Source: JAIOSM01 sp964565415 | GTDB lineage: Bacteria > Desulfobacterota > Desulfobacteria > Desulfobacterales > Desulfobacteraceae | Assembly: GCA_964565415.1 (NCBI GenBank) | Contig: CAZMEX010000001.1 | Coordinates: 76,946-140,945, forward strand | Direction: 5' to 3' | DNA: 64,000 nt | Shown: positions 35,022-44,834 of the stretch, one piece after another | Position numbering within the stretch: the first letter of the stretch is position 1 | How the letters are laid out: every line of letters begins with the position of its first letter | Translations under genes and position numbers: made by a program | The notes under the pieces: model-generated | Told to the model about the DNA's origin: nothing | What the model saw: only the letters and a program-made list of their open reading frames with translations | Database searches by the model: none

Positions 35022-36557
35022 ATGTTGTTTAAGAGCTTAAAAATAAATATTATTATTAATATCAGTATCCTGCTGATAGCAGGAATGTTGATAACAGATT
35101 TTACTATAACAAGTATTTCAAAAAATGAATTATTAGAAGCTGAGTTTTCAAAAGTTGAGTTGATTTTGTTTAATATTAAAAATAATCTTTCACAATTAGC
35201 TGGTGATTCAAGGAAAGAAGACTATATTAAAAAGTATTTAGATGCACTGATGGAACAATCAGATATTGGTTTGATTTATTTTCTAAATAAAACTCAACCT
35301 CTTGTTTATAAGAGTCACAACATTACCTGGAATGCTAAAAATACGATCAAGCAAGAGCAAATAAAGGGTTATACCTTAAAAGCTATGGAGCAAAATAACC
35401 AGGTCCTTCATTTTTTTGGTAAAACCTGGGGAGTTTTCTGGGAAGATGATAAATATCTTGCAATATCAAACCCTATTGGAAAAAACATTGGGCAGAATAT
35501 GGGGATTAGTTTTGTAATTGCTTTGGATAATGTTTTTTTTACCTGTCGGGAGAAGCAAAAAGTAATCCTGTTTTATATACTGTTTAATACAGCTTTTTTA
35601 AGCTTTATTGCTTTTTTACGATTTTCAAAAATTATAATAAAGCCCATAGAAAAGCTTACAAAAATAGCAAAAGAGTATAATGGAGAAAATGACACTCTTT
35701 ATATGCTTCACCCTGTTGAAAACGAGTTTGGAATTCTTTCAAGCTCATTAAATTCCATGATCGCAAGAATATCAGATGATAAACAAAAGCTTGAACAAAA
35801 TATTGATGAGCTGAAAAAAGCCCAGACCGAAATGATCAGAGCTGAAAAAATGTCCTCCATCGGAAAACTATCAGCTGGTGTTGCCCATGAAATCGGGAAT
35901 CCAATAGGTATTGTTCTTGGATATCTTGAATTATTAAAAGATAAAAACATTTCTGATCAGGAAAGATATGACTTTTTAAATAGATCGGAAATAGAAATCC
36001 AGCGAATAGATAAGATTATAAAACAATTGTTAAATCTTTCCCGGAAATCCAAGACTGAATATATGCCTAATTCAGTCCATGAAATTATCAAGGATACGAT
36101 TAATATTCTGAAAATACAGCCTATTTTTTCAAATATTAATCTTAATTTAGAATTAAAGGCAGTTAATGATATTATAATATCAGACATGGATCAATTAAAG
36201 CAGGTGTTTATAAATCTTGTTTTAAATGCCGTGGATGCAATTTTGCTTAAGAACCACGGGCAAGGTGTTATCACAATAAGAACTAATGTGCTAGAGGAAA
36301 AATATAATTCATTTTTGGAAATTAAAATTTGGGATAATGGTTTTGGTATTGCAAAGGACAAATTAGTTCAAATTTTCGATCCGTTTTTTACCACAAAGGA
36401 ACCTGGCGCAGGGACTGGATTAGGGCTTTGGGTCTCTTACATGATTATTGATGAAATAAATGGTAGTATCCAGGCAGATAGTGTTGAGGATGCAGGCACA
36501 ACCTTTATTATTAAGCTGCCATTACAAAACAGACCAGTACATGAGAAGATAAAATGA
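35022..36557 (+). CDS. PilS-like membrane sensor histidine kinase
   Basis: A 511-residue kinase with two membrane helices (about 10-30 and 180-200) around a periplasmic sensor region, a HAMP-like segment, and an H-box GVAHEIGNPIGIV with the phosphoacceptor His. The ATPase part has N-box LVLNAVDAI, G1 WDNGFGIAKD, F-box FDPFFTTKEPGAGTGLGL. It precedes and overlaps a sigma-54 regulator by 4 bp, forming a two-component system. The ATG at 35022 is preferred over an upstream TTG. Pilus control is inferred from position. Confidence 0.88.
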   Translation: MLFKSLKINIIINISILLIAGMLITDFTITSISKNELLEAEFSKVELILFNIKNNLSQLAGDSRKEDYIKKYLDALMEQSDIGLIYFLNKTQPLVYKSHNITWNAKNTIKQEQIKGYTLKAMEQNNQVLHFFGKTWGVFWEDDKYLAISNPIGKNIGQNMGISFVIALDNVFFTCREKQKVILFYILFNTAFLSFIAFLRFSKIIIKPIEKLTKIAKEYNGENDTLYMLHPVENEFGILSSSLNSMIARISDDKQKLEQNIDELKKAQTEMIRAEKMSSIGKLSAGVAHEIGNPIGIVLGYLELLKDKNISDQERYDFLNRSEIEIQRIDKIIKQLLNLSRKSKTEYMPNSVHEIIKDTINILKIQPIFSNINLNLELKAVNDIIISDMDQLKQVFINLVLNAVDAILLKNHGQGVITIRTNVLEEKYNSFLEIKIWDNGFGIAKDKLVQIFDPFFTTKEPGAGTGLGLWVSYMIIDEINGSIQADSVEDAGTTFIIKLPLQNRPVHEKIK

Positions 36558-37939
36558 ATAATATGAGTGTAAAACCAAAAACAATTTTAGTGATTGATGA
36601 TGAAAAAAATATGTGTCATATGCTGCAGAATATACTTACAAATTCCGGGTATATTGTTGACACATCTTTTGACTCCAGTGAAGGATTAAATAAAATAAAT
36701 AATTTTAAGTATGATTTTGTTCTGTGTGATTTAAAGATGCCTGGAATGGGTGGCATTGAGATTTTAAAAAAAATAGAGGATAAGCTCTGTGAAACTATAG
36801 TCATTATGATGTCTGCCTATGGTACTATTGATACAGCAATTAAAGCCATAAAACTTGGAGCGTTTGATTTTATTTCAAAGCCGTTTAAGCCCGATGAAAT
36901 TTTATTGGTTTTAGAAAAAGCTTTGGAAAAAATAGAACTGAAAAAGGAAAACACTCAATTAAAGCAGCAAATTTATGAAATTGAAGATAGATACGAGTTT
37001 AAAAATATTGTTGCAAAAAGCAAAGAGATGCAATCTATTTTTAAACTTTTAGATAAAATATCTGATTATGATACAACTGTATTGATTTCAGGTGAAAGTG
37101 GGACTGGAAAAGAGTTGATTGCAAAGGCTATATATTTTAGTTCCAATAGAAGTGATCAATCATTGGTTGCAGTTAACTGCGGCTCTATTCCTGAGAATCT
37201 ATTGGAAAGTGAGTTGTTTGGGTATAAAAAAGGTGCATTTACCGGTGCTGACAAAGATAAGAAGGGACTTTTTGAAAAGGCTGATAAAGGTATACTTTTT
37301 TTAGATGAAATAGGTGAGATGCCACTCTCTTTACAGGTGAAACTGCTCAGAGTATTGCAGGAAAATGAAATCAGACCTGTTGGTGCTTCAGGTGTGAAAA
37401 AAATTAATGTTCGAATCATTGCTGCAACATCAAAGGATTTGCAGAGGGAAGTAGAGCTGGAAAATTTCAGAGAAGATTTGTTCTATCGTTTAAATGTAAT
37501 GCCTGTAAAACTTCCAGCCTTGAAAAACAGACTTGAAGATATCCCTCTATTGTGTACTTTTTTTATTAACAGATACAATGGGAAATTTAAGAAAGATGTA
37601 CAAAAAGTATCTTCCAAAGGTTTAACAAAATTATTTGATTATCACTGGCCTGGAAACATAAGAGAACTTGAAAACATAATTGAAAGGGCAATGATTTTGA
37701 CAGAAGAGAGTGTGCTCTATCCTGATGTTTTACATATTGCATCAGGTATGACCCGGGAAGATGACCGCAGAGTTGATTATTCGGGTTTCTCACTGAAAGA
37801 AGCTAAAAAAAGTCTTGAAAAAAGAATGATTGCAAGGGCTTTGAAAAAAACAGGAGGAAACCGTACACAATCTTCAAAACTACTTGAAATCAGCCACCCG
37901 TCACTCCTTGCAAAAATGAAACAATATGGTTTAGTCTGA
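36554..37939 (+). CDS. Sigma-54-dependent response regulator (NtrC family)
   Basis: A 461-residue regulator: receiver domain with phosphoacceptor D59 (CDLKMPGM), AAA+ domain with Walker A GESGTGKE at 180-187 and the sigma-54 contact motif GAFTGA at 227-232, then a Fis-type helix-turn-helix at the C-terminus (GGNRTQSSKLLEIS). It overlaps the kinase gene. Given its place after the pilin operon it may act as a PilR, activating a sigma-54 promoter such as the weak site at 26970. Confidence 0.93.
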   Translation: MNNMSVKPKTILVIDDEKNMCHMLQNILTNSGYIVDTSFDSSEGLNKINNFKYDFVLCDLKMPGMGGIEILKKIEDKLCETIVIMMSAYGTIDTAIKAIKLGAFDFISKPFKPDEILLVLEKALEKIELKKENTQLKQQIYEIEDRYEFKNIVAKSKEMQSIFKLLDKISDYDTTVLISGESGTGKELIAKAIYFSSNRSDQSLVAVNCGSIPENLLESELFGYKKGAFTGADKDKKGLFEKADKGILFLDEIGEMPLSLQVKLLRVLQENEIRPVGASGVKKINVRIIAATSKDLQREVELENFREDLFYRLNVMPVKLPALKNRLEDIPLLCTFFINRYNGKFKKDVQKVSSKGLTKLFDYHWPGNIRELENIIERAMILTEESVLYPDVLHIASGMTREDDRRVDYSGFSLKEAKKSLEKRMIARALKKTGGNRTQSSKLLEISHPSLLAKMKQYGLV

Positions 37940-37947
37940 TTGTTCAG

Positions 37948-37985
37948 CCCAATGATTCACAATCTACCCAATGATTCACAATCTA
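37948..37985. repeat. Tandem 19-bp repeat
   Basis: Two perfect head-to-tail copies of CCCAATGATTCACAATCTA lie between the response regulator stop and the end of ftsY. Confidence 0.9.
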
Positions 37986-37990
37986 ATGGT

Positions 37991-38902
37991 TTAATCTAAA
38001 AGCGCATCTATAAAAAGTTCAGCATCAAAGGTTTGAAGATCTTCTATGCCTTCTCCCACCCCTATATATTCTAAGGGGATATTTAGTTTGCTGGCAACTG
38101 CACCCACAACTCCGCCCTTTGCTGTTCCATCAAGTTTAGTTATGGCAATGGAGGTTAGATTTACAGCTTCATGGAAAAGTTCTGCCTGGGAGAGTGCATT
38201 TTGACCGGTTGTTGCATCAAGTACCATTAATACTTCATGGGGAGCCCCATTAAGTTTTTTCCCCATGGAACGTTTTATTTTTTTCAACTCTTCCATAAGG
38301 TTTTTCTGGGTTTGCAGCCGTCCTGCTGTATCAATTAATACAATATCCATACCCCTTGCCTTTGCTGCTTCAACTGCATCAAAAGCAACAGCAGCTGGAT
38401 CAGCGCCTTCTTTGTGCTTTACAAATGAGGCAGAAGCTCTGTCTGCCCAGATTTCAAGTTGTTCAATTGCAGCAGCCCGGAATGTATCACAAGCACCTAT
38501 TAATACTTTTTTCCCAGCCCTGGTATGTTTCATGGCAATTTTGCCAAGTGTTGTTGTCTTTCCTGTGCCGTTAACTCCTACTATCATAACAACATGGGGT
38601 TTAGTCTCTTTTTTTTCAGCAGATTCAAAGGTCCGGGGGAAAAGTTTTAAAAGCTCTTGTTTTAAAACAAGTTTGATCTCGTCAGCAGTGGTTAGTTTTT
38701 TTGCAGCTTTGGATATTACTTTCATTATTTTCATGGAGTTATCAACACCAAGATCAGAGGTGATCAGAAGTTCTTCAAGCTCATCTAATAGTTTATCATC
38801 AATCTCTTTATCTTTTGAAAAGAGTTCACCTAGATCAGTGGTTAAAATAGCTCTTGTTTTTGAGAGCCCTTTTTTAAGTTTTGAAAATAGATTGAGCTGC
38901 AA
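37991..38902 (-). CDS. ftsY: Signal recognition particle receptor FtsY
   Basis: A 303-residue SRP GTPase without the acidic N-terminal A domain of E. coli FtsY. The N domain (about 1-85) is followed by G domain motifs GVNGTGKTTTLGK, DTFRAAAIEQL, DTAGRLQTQ and TKLDGTAKGG. It docks SRP-ribosome complexes to the membrane. It is convergent with the sigma-54 regulator and divergent from the SBF-like transporter. Confidence 0.95.
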   Translation of the reverse strand: MQLNLFSKLKKGLSKTRAILTTDLGELFSKDKEIDDKLLDELEELLITSDLGVDNSMKIMKVISKAAKKLTTADEIKLVLKQELLKLFPRTFESAEKKETKPHVVMIVGVNGTGKTTTLGKIAMKHTRAGKKVLIGACDTFRAAAIEQLEIWADRASASFVKHKEGADPAAVAFDAVEAAKARGMDIVLIDTAGRLQTQKNLMEELKKIKRSMGKKLNGAPHEVLMVLDATTGQNALSQAELFHEAVNLTSIAITKLDGTAKGGVVGAVASKLNIPLEYIGVGEGIEDLQTFDAELFIDALLD

Positions 38903-39077
38903 TTTTCCCCCCTAAAATATTTTAAGAACAAGGTTGTAAGAAACCTCTGAAATAATATAATGATTTAGTGCTGGAATATAGCAAAACAGATTTTAAATTG
39001 CAAATGATATTGTATTGCACCTTAAGTCTGGTATAAATATTGTGTAGAATTTAAAAAAGAGGCTGGAAAGATAGGTT

Positions 39078-40040
39078 GTGAATGACAAAATAAAACAGCA
39101 ATGGTTCCTTTTAGGGCTTGTTCTCATATTTATATGCCTGGTTCTGGATGTATCTGGCAAATTTGCTCTGGCAGGCAATTTTCTTAAAAACAGGCATGGT
39201 TCTGACATTGTAATTTTTTTGATTTTTATCATGTCTGGTCTTATCATTGAGATTGAAGAGATAAAATCCGGGATCAAAGATATTCCAGCGACTTTTATTG
39301 CCCTTTTTGTTATTCTTATTATATCCCCTGGTGCAGCAGTATTGTTAAGTTTATTCCCCTTTGAAAAAGGTTTGATAATTGGTCTTTTTCTTGTGGCAGT
39401 GATGCCTACAACTCTATCGTCCGGTGTAGTAATGACCAGGGAAGCTGGTGGTAACATGGCCCATGCACTTTTTATTACCATTGTTTCCAATACAATATCA
39501 TTCATCTCCATCCCTTTTTTCTTATCCCTGCTCCTGGCGTTTTCCTTTGAGAGTCAAAATGTACAAATTGATCAAGTTGCCATTGTAGTACGTCTTTTTG
39601 CACTCGTTGTTGTGCCCCTGGCAATTGGATTGACATTTAAAAGCTTTTTTTTGAAAACAGGAACAAAAATAAAAAAAAGAATCCAGGTTGTTAACCAGAT
39701 TTTAGTGCTTGGTATTGTGTTCATGGCAGCATCCGGTACAAAAGACCTCTCCTGCAATAATTTTAAGCAGCTCTTTGTAATCGTATTGATTGTGACTGTT
39801 TTTCATTTAATACTTTTACTGTTTTCTTTTTCAGGCACGAAATTATTTAAAATCGGTAGGGGCAGGTATGAGAGTGTTCTTTTTATGGGCTCTCAAAAGA
39901 CCTTGCCCCTTTGTGTGATTATTCAGATTTCATATTTCAGTGAATATTCCATTGCGCTTCTGGTTTGCGTTGTTCACCATTTTATCCACCTTATGATTGA
40001 TGGGTATCTTTCAGTAAAAATCAGAGGTCAAAATCAATAA
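39078..40040 (+). CDS. SBF-like (bile acid:sodium symporter superfamily) transporter
   Basis: A 320-residue membrane protein with about nine helices. It matches the SLC10A7-like branch: FIMSGLIIEIEEIKSG, VAVMPTTLSSGVVMTREAGGN and VVVPLAIGLTFKS. The substrate is not deducible. The GTG at 39078 is the start in this frame; a nearby ATG at 39082 is out of frame. It is single and probably transcribed from its own promoter. Confidence 0.8.
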   Translation: MNDKIKQQWFLLGLVLIFICLVLDVSGKFALAGNFLKNRHGSDIVIFLIFIMSGLIIEIEEIKSGIKDIPATFIALFVILIISPGAAVLLSLFPFEKGLIIGLFLVAVMPTTLSSGVVMTREAGGNMAHALFITIVSNTISFISIPFFLSLLLAFSFESQNVQIDQVAIVVRLFALVVVPLAIGLTFKSFFLKTGTKIKKRIQVVNQILVLGIVFMAASGTKDLSCNNFKQLFVIVLIVTVFHLILLLFSFSGTKLFKIGRGRYESVLFMGSQKTLPLCVIIQISYFSEYSIALLVCVVHHFIHLMIDGYLSVKIRGQNQ

Positions 40041-40124
40041 AATATTGTAAAAACTTTGCTTTACTTTCTTGATTTCTGTCGTTAAAATCAAGAATAATAT
40101 TAAAAGCAGAAGGCAGATATTTTT

Positions 40125-41540
40125 ATGGCAGGATCAGGAAAAAATTTAGATAGCAAATATTATGAACTCCAGGTTCGAATCGGCAAGCTTGAAGGTCAAA
40201 AAAGTAAGCTTCTCAGGGAACTTGATGACATTGAAGAACAATATGGGAAAACCGATAAGCTTTATAAAAAATATCTCCCATTAATAATTGATTCTGTTGC
40301 AGACAGTGACTCCATGTTTTCTGATGTGTGTAAGGATTTAAGCACTGCAATAAAAAAAGGGGCATCCACAGGAAAACTTGAATATATTTTTAATCAATTA
40401 AGAGATGTGCTTTTAAAGGAGGAGATTGAAGCTGTTGGCAGTAAGAAAAAGTGGCTGCCTTCTTTTGTAAAAAAGTCCTCAGCAAGCTTGATTGAGGATT
40501 TTAAGGAAGGGTATCATGATGTTGTAAGTAATCTTAAATCAACCATGGGTAGAGAATATAATAGACGGCTTGACACTATTACAGAGAAACTTAATAAATG
40601 TTCAACCTCCAATGATATCAATGAGATAAGAAGTGTTCTTTTTGATCTTTTACAAACCTATATTTCTGATACTGCTATAGATAGAGAAAAAGTCACTGCA
40701 TTTGTAAATGAGATTGTTAAAGGCATTTTCGGTATTGAGGCAAGTCTTGCTGCATCATACAAACATACTGGAGATATAATAAAAGCAAATGACAGCTTTG
40801 AATCCACACTGGCATCAGAGCTTGGCGGATTAAAAGAGAATACAACTGTTGCTGAAAATCTGGAAGATCTAAAGGAGAAAATTGCCCAGAGACTTGCGGC
40901 TATTGATAATGCTTTAAAAGATAAAAGAGCAAAAGATAAGGCTGTTAAAAAAGATGCAAAACAGACCCTTTTGAGCTTTAAAAAAGGATTTGAAAAGGTT
41001 AAAAGGGAGCTTAATGAAGCAACTGAACAGGCAAAAGAGCTTGAAGAAAAATTATATCAGGATCAGTTGACTGGTGCCTACAATAGAAGAGCATATGACA
41101 GGCGTGCAGCAGAAGAGATGGATAGATTCTTAAGATATGGCAATGTCTTTTCTCTTTTATTAATTGATGCTGATCACTTTAAAAAAATAAATGATAATTA
41201 TGGACATGCTGTGGGTGATAAATGTTTAAAAGAGATTATCAAAAGGACATTGACCCTCCTTAGAAAAGTGGATATGCTTGCAAGGTATGGTGGAGAAGAG
41301 TTCACAATTATAATGCCGGAAACTGATAAACAGGCTGCAAAACAGGCAGCAGAAAAAATAAGAAAAAATATAGAGAGAATAGAATTTGTGTATAAAGAAA
41401 AAAAGGTAAAAGTTACTGTGAGCATAGGGGTTGCAGAAATATCAAAAGATGATAAAAAATTTGAATCTCTTTTTGAAAGAGCGGATATTGCTGTTTATCA
41501 GGCAAAATCCAATGGAAGAAATCAGGTGGTTACAAATTAA
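40125..41540 (+). CDS. Diguanylate cyclase (GGDEF domain)
   Basis: A 471-residue cytoplasmic protein. The N-terminal 300 residues are mostly helical and coiled-coil, with a segment resembling the DUF/coiled sensor part of DgcP-like cyclases. The catalytic domain has DQLTGAYNRRAYDRR, DADHFKKINDNYGHAVGD and GGEEF at 389-393. An RxxD inhibitory site (R380-D383) lies at the normal spacing, so product inhibition is expected. It makes cyclic di-GMP, which commonly controls pili and surface attachment. Confidence 0.92.
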   Translation: MAGSGKNLDSKYYELQVRIGKLEGQKSKLLRELDDIEEQYGKTDKLYKKYLPLIIDSVADSDSMFSDVCKDLSTAIKKGASTGKLEYIFNQLRDVLLKEEIEAVGSKKKWLPSFVKKSSASLIEDFKEGYHDVVSNLKSTMGREYNRRLDTITEKLNKCSTSNDINEIRSVLFDLLQTYISDTAIDREKVTAFVNEIVKGIFGIEASLAASYKHTGDIIKANDSFESTLASELGGLKENTTVAENLEDLKEKIAQRLAAIDNALKDKRAKDKAVKKDAKQTLLSFKKGFEKVKRELNEATEQAKELEEKLYQDQLTGAYNRRAYDRRAAEEMDRFLRYGNVFSLLLIDADHFKKINDNYGHAVGDKCLKEIIKRTLTLLRKVDMLARYGGEEFTIIMPETDKQAAKQAAEKIRKNIERIEFVYKEKKVKVTVSIGVAEISKDDKKFESLFERADIAVYQAKSNGRNQVVTN

Positions 41541-41553
41541 ATCAGGAGCAGAT

Positions 41554-43641
41554 ATGGGTTCAGGCAGCAAAATTGATATTAATACTTTATTGAATCATGC
41601 AATAACAGAAGAAGTTACATCAGATGTTAATAAGGAAGTAATTGAGAGAAGGGCATTTTCACCTAAAAAAATTGTGGTTTTTTCCGAAGGGCAGACATCC
41701 CTTGAAGAACAACCTCATTATAAATTCAGCAATGATAAAGAGGCTGCAAAAGCATTGCCGGATATTATAAATAATAATGTTCAAAAAATTGTTATTAATC
41801 CAGATAAAACAGAAAAAGATAGAGCTTTTTTTAAAAAGAGGCGAAATATCGGCGTTGTATTCTCAGGAGGTCCTGCACCGGGTGGTCACAATGTAATATC
41901 AGGAATCTTTGATGAAGCCAGGAGGGTTAATGAAGATTCAAAAATTTATGGTTTTATTCTTGGTCCCGATGGCATTATAGAGGGAAATTATATTGAGATA
42001 ACTGAAAGCCTTGTTGATACCTATAGAAATATGGGCGGGTTTTCCATGATTAAAACCGGAAGAACTAAAATTGATTCCAAAGAGAAAATTGCACTTTCAA
42101 GAAAAGTGTGCAAAAAGCTTTCCCTTGATGCGTTGGTTGTAATTGGAGGCGATGATTCCAATACAAACGCAGCTTTTCTTGCCCAGGACTTTATGGGCTC
42201 AGGCATACAGGTGATAGGTGTCCCAAAAACTATTGATGGAGATATCCAGGTTAAAACTGAGTGTGGTGAAGTGTTATGTGCAATCTCTTTTGGATTTCAC
42301 ACCGCAGCCAGAGGTTTTTCTCAAAACATCAGTAATCTTGCCATGGATGCAAACTCCGATGTCAAGTATTGGCATATTTGTAAAGTGATGGGCAGGGTCG
42401 CAAGTCATCTTGCTTTGGAAAGTGCACTCCAGACCCATGCAAATTTAACTTTTATCGGAGAAGAACTTGCAGATTATGTTGATAGTGCAAGGTTAGAAAA
42501 AGCTGAAAAAGATGGAGAGATAGATTACACTGCTTTTGGAATTACTTTGCGGCATCTATCCAGAGTGATTTGTGATGCCATTGTGAGAAGAGCTGCCTGG
42601 GGCAAAAATTATGGTATTATGATTATCCCGGAAGGCATTCTTGAGTTTATTAATGAGATTCAAATATTTATCATCAAACTCAACAAGATTATTGCAGATT
42701 ATAATAATATTCATGATATGGATTTCCATTCGGCTTTTCCTGGCTTAACTCCAAAACTTGATTATTTACGACGGCTTACAAGGGGTATAAAAAATGAAAA
42801 AGATATATCAATCTGGAACCTGCGAGATGATGAACTTTTTAACCAACTACCCCTGTTTTTTCAGGAAGGGCTGCTCATAGAAAGAGATACCCATGGAAAT
42901 TTTCAGTTTTCTCTGGTTAAAACCGAATTGATCATCATTGATATGGTTAAAGAATATCTTGATATGTTGATTGAAACCGGTGAATACAAGGTGGGAATTG
43001 AGCAGGAGTATTTTAAGGATAAATTAGAGCAGGATGGTCTGGATCCTGATTTGTTTGGCAGAGTTCTATTTAGAAATTTTCAGGATAATCAATTCTTGCT
43101 GGTTAAAAAATCAATTATCTCAAAGAAAACATTAAAACAAATACTTGTGCAGGAAAAACTAATTAAAGAAGATGAGGAGATACCTGGATCTGTTGAGCAG
43201 ATTTTCAACAAATCTGTCCCAAAATTTAAAACCCAGCCTCATTTTTATGGATATGACGGTCGGGGAAATGATCCTACCCTTTTTGATTGCAACTTTGGAT
43301 ATAACCTTGGTATGACAGCGTTCAGCCTTGTTGCAAATGGTGCAACAGGTCAGATGGCAGCAATTAAAAACCTTGAACATGAGTTTGAAAAATGGGAACC
43401 CATTGGAATCCCCATTGCAAAGCTTATGCATTTAGAGGAGAGAAAAGGGAGACTTTCCCTTGTGATTGAGCGTGCCAATGTTGACACAGACTCTAATGCA
43501 TTCAGGATTTTTAAAGCATTGAGAGAACAGTGGCTTGCAGCCAACCCTGGAAAAGACAGGCTGAGACGTCCCGGTCCAGTCAGATTTACAGGTAAGAGTG
43601 AGGAGGATCGTCCCATAACACTCACACTAAATTCAATATAG
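41554..43641 (+). CDS. pfp: Diphosphate-dependent 6-phosphofructokinase (long form)
   Basis: A 695-residue PPi-PFK of the long clade. SGGPAPGGHNV near 105 and GGDDS at 198-202 (Asp instead of the ATP-type Gly, a mark of PPi use) are followed by PKTIDGDI. It interconverts fructose 6-phosphate and fructose 1,6-bisphosphate using pyrophosphate. The ATG at 41554 has SD AGGAG and is preferred to the longer in-frame ORF that overlaps the cyclase gene. It probably shares the transcript with the cyclase 13 bp upstream. Confidence 0.92.
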   Translation: MGSGSKIDINTLLNHAITEEVTSDVNKEVIERRAFSPKKIVVFSEGQTSLEEQPHYKFSNDKEAAKALPDIINNNVQKIVINPDKTEKDRAFFKKRRNIGVVFSGGPAPGGHNVISGIFDEARRVNEDSKIYGFILGPDGIIEGNYIEITESLVDTYRNMGGFSMIKTGRTKIDSKEKIALSRKVCKKLSLDALVVIGGDDSNTNAAFLAQDFMGSGIQVIGVPKTIDGDIQVKTECGEVLCAISFGFHTAARGFSQNISNLAMDANSDVKYWHICKVMGRVASHLALESALQTHANLTFIGEELADYVDSARLEKAEKDGEIDYTAFGITLRHLSRVICDAIVRRAAWGKNYGIMIIPEGILEFINEIQIFIIKLNKIIADYNNIHDMDFHSAFPGLTPKLDYLRRLTRGIKNEKDISIWNLRDDELFNQLPLFFQEGLLIERDTHGNFQFSLVKTELIIIDMVKEYLDMLIETGEYKVGIEQEYFKDKLEQDGLDPDLFGRVLFRNFQDNQFLLVKKSIISKKTLKQILVQEKLIKEDEEIPGSVEQIFNKSVPKFKTQPHFYGYDGRGNDPTLFDCNFGYNLGMTAFSLVANGATGQMAAIKNLEHEFEKWEPIGIPIAKLMHLEERKGRLSLVIERANVDTDSNAFRIFKALREQWLAANPGKDRLRRPGPVRFTGKSEEDRPITLTLNSI

Positions 43642-43718
43642 AATTTTTGCAATTATTATACAGCTGCTTTTTTAGAGGTATCTAAATTTTTTAATAAAGT
43701 TTTCTTTCTTTTGCAATT

Positions 43719-44834
43719 TTAAATAAAATTAACACCAATAGGCTTTTCTTTTCCTGGTGATTCAATTTTGTTTTTATCGTGTTTCACTTCCCAGAGATAC
43801 TCATTGACTTTGTGCTGAAGACAGAGTGTACCACACATTGTTTGGGCATTAAATTTATTTGATCCAATATAGTCTAACACTTCTTTATATCGGGCTCCCT
43901 GCCAAATCTCCTTTAAAGATTGGTCAACTATGTTTCCAATGTGATATTTACGGTATTTAGTGTTGAATAGCATCCCACAAGGTGCAACCAACCCTGAACC
44001 TGAGAATTGCATAATAAATGGAGGTCCATAGCATTGTTTATAAGCTCTTTTCCCATGACTCAGGATTTTAGACCATTTTGCTTTTACCAAATATTTTTCG
44101 TTTGAAAGGTTCTCTGCTTTTTCCAGAATGCCAATCAGATTGAAATATTCAGAATAATTCACACCAAGGCTCCCATTTTCATCATCACTACAATGTTTTA
44201 TTACAAAGTAATCAACGTTAAGAGTTTTTCCTAACTCTGAAAGAGGGATTATCTGATCAGCATATTCAGGCATGAGTACCATTTGCATGCCAATGCTAGT
44301 ATTCAGCCCTAGTTTATTTTTAATTTTTGTGCTTGCTTGAATAGTATTGCAAACCTTATTAAATAACTCTCTACTACAACCATGAATTTGACCATATCTT
44401 GCTTCTTCGCCTGCAGAAATATTGAATCTTAAGTATGTCAAAGCCGGCAATATTTCAGAAAGTCTTTCTTGTTTTAAAAGAGTACCGTTTGTACCAAGAG
44501 CCATATCTAAACCATTTTTTTTGCCGCGTAAAATCGCATCGTAGAGGTAAGGAGAACATGTGCTCTCACCATCACTTACAAAACTTATTGCCTTAACACC
44601 AATTTCAGCAGCATCATCCAGAAATCTAAATATCACGTCACGAGTAATTTTCTTTTCTTTATTTGCCTGTAACTGACTATAGCAGTAGACACACTTCAAA
44701 TTGCATGCTCTGGTTAAAGCACAATCAATTGTGATTGGTGCTATCCTTTCACCATCCAGCCAAGCTTCGACTCTGTCTTTGTGCCATGCAAGTTTATGGT
44801 TGTCAAGAATCAATCTATTATTTGATTGAGTCAT
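43719..44834 (-). CDS. Radical SAM / SPASM-type enzyme, paralog 1
   Basis: A 371-residue radical SAM enzyme. The SAM-cluster cysteines are C44, C48 and C51 (CNLKCVYC). C-terminal cysteines, including CYGPPF, APCGML and CGTLC, are typical for SPASM/twitch-type auxiliary clusters. The N-terminus (LAWHKDRVEAWLDGERIAPI) closely resembles that of the enzyme at 46040-47092. The ATG at 44834 lies inside the end of the previous gene (17-bp overlap) with an AAGAAGAG SD; a TTG at 44855 is an alternative. Its substrate is unknown. It is the last gene of the leftward cluster. Confidence 0.85.
   Translation of the reverse strand: MTQSNNRLILDNHKLAWHKDRVEAWLDGERIAPITIDCALTRACNLKCVYCYSQLQANKEKKITRDVIFRFLDDAAEIGVKAISFVSDGESTCSPYLYDAILRGKKNGLDMALGTNGTLLKQERLSEILPALTYLRFNISAGEEARYGQIHGCSRELFNKVCNTIQASTKIKNKLGLNTSIGMQMVLMPEYADQIIPLSELGKTLNVDYFVIKHCSDDENGSLGVNYSEYFNLIGILEKAENLSNEKYLVKAKWSKILSHGKRAYKQCYGPPFIMQFSGSGLVAPCGMLFNTKYRKYHIGNIVDQSLKEIWQGARYKEVLDYIGSNKFNAQTMCGTLCLQHKVNEYLWEVKHDKNKIESPGKEKPIGVNFI

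Noticed and set aside
38265..38915. Long open frame opposite ftsY
   Set aside because: It is the antisense shadow of a conserved GTPase gene and has no family-like motifs.
41431..41553. Longer pfp start overlapping the cyclase gene
   Set aside because: The ATG at 41554 has SD AGGAG just before it and matches the family start.
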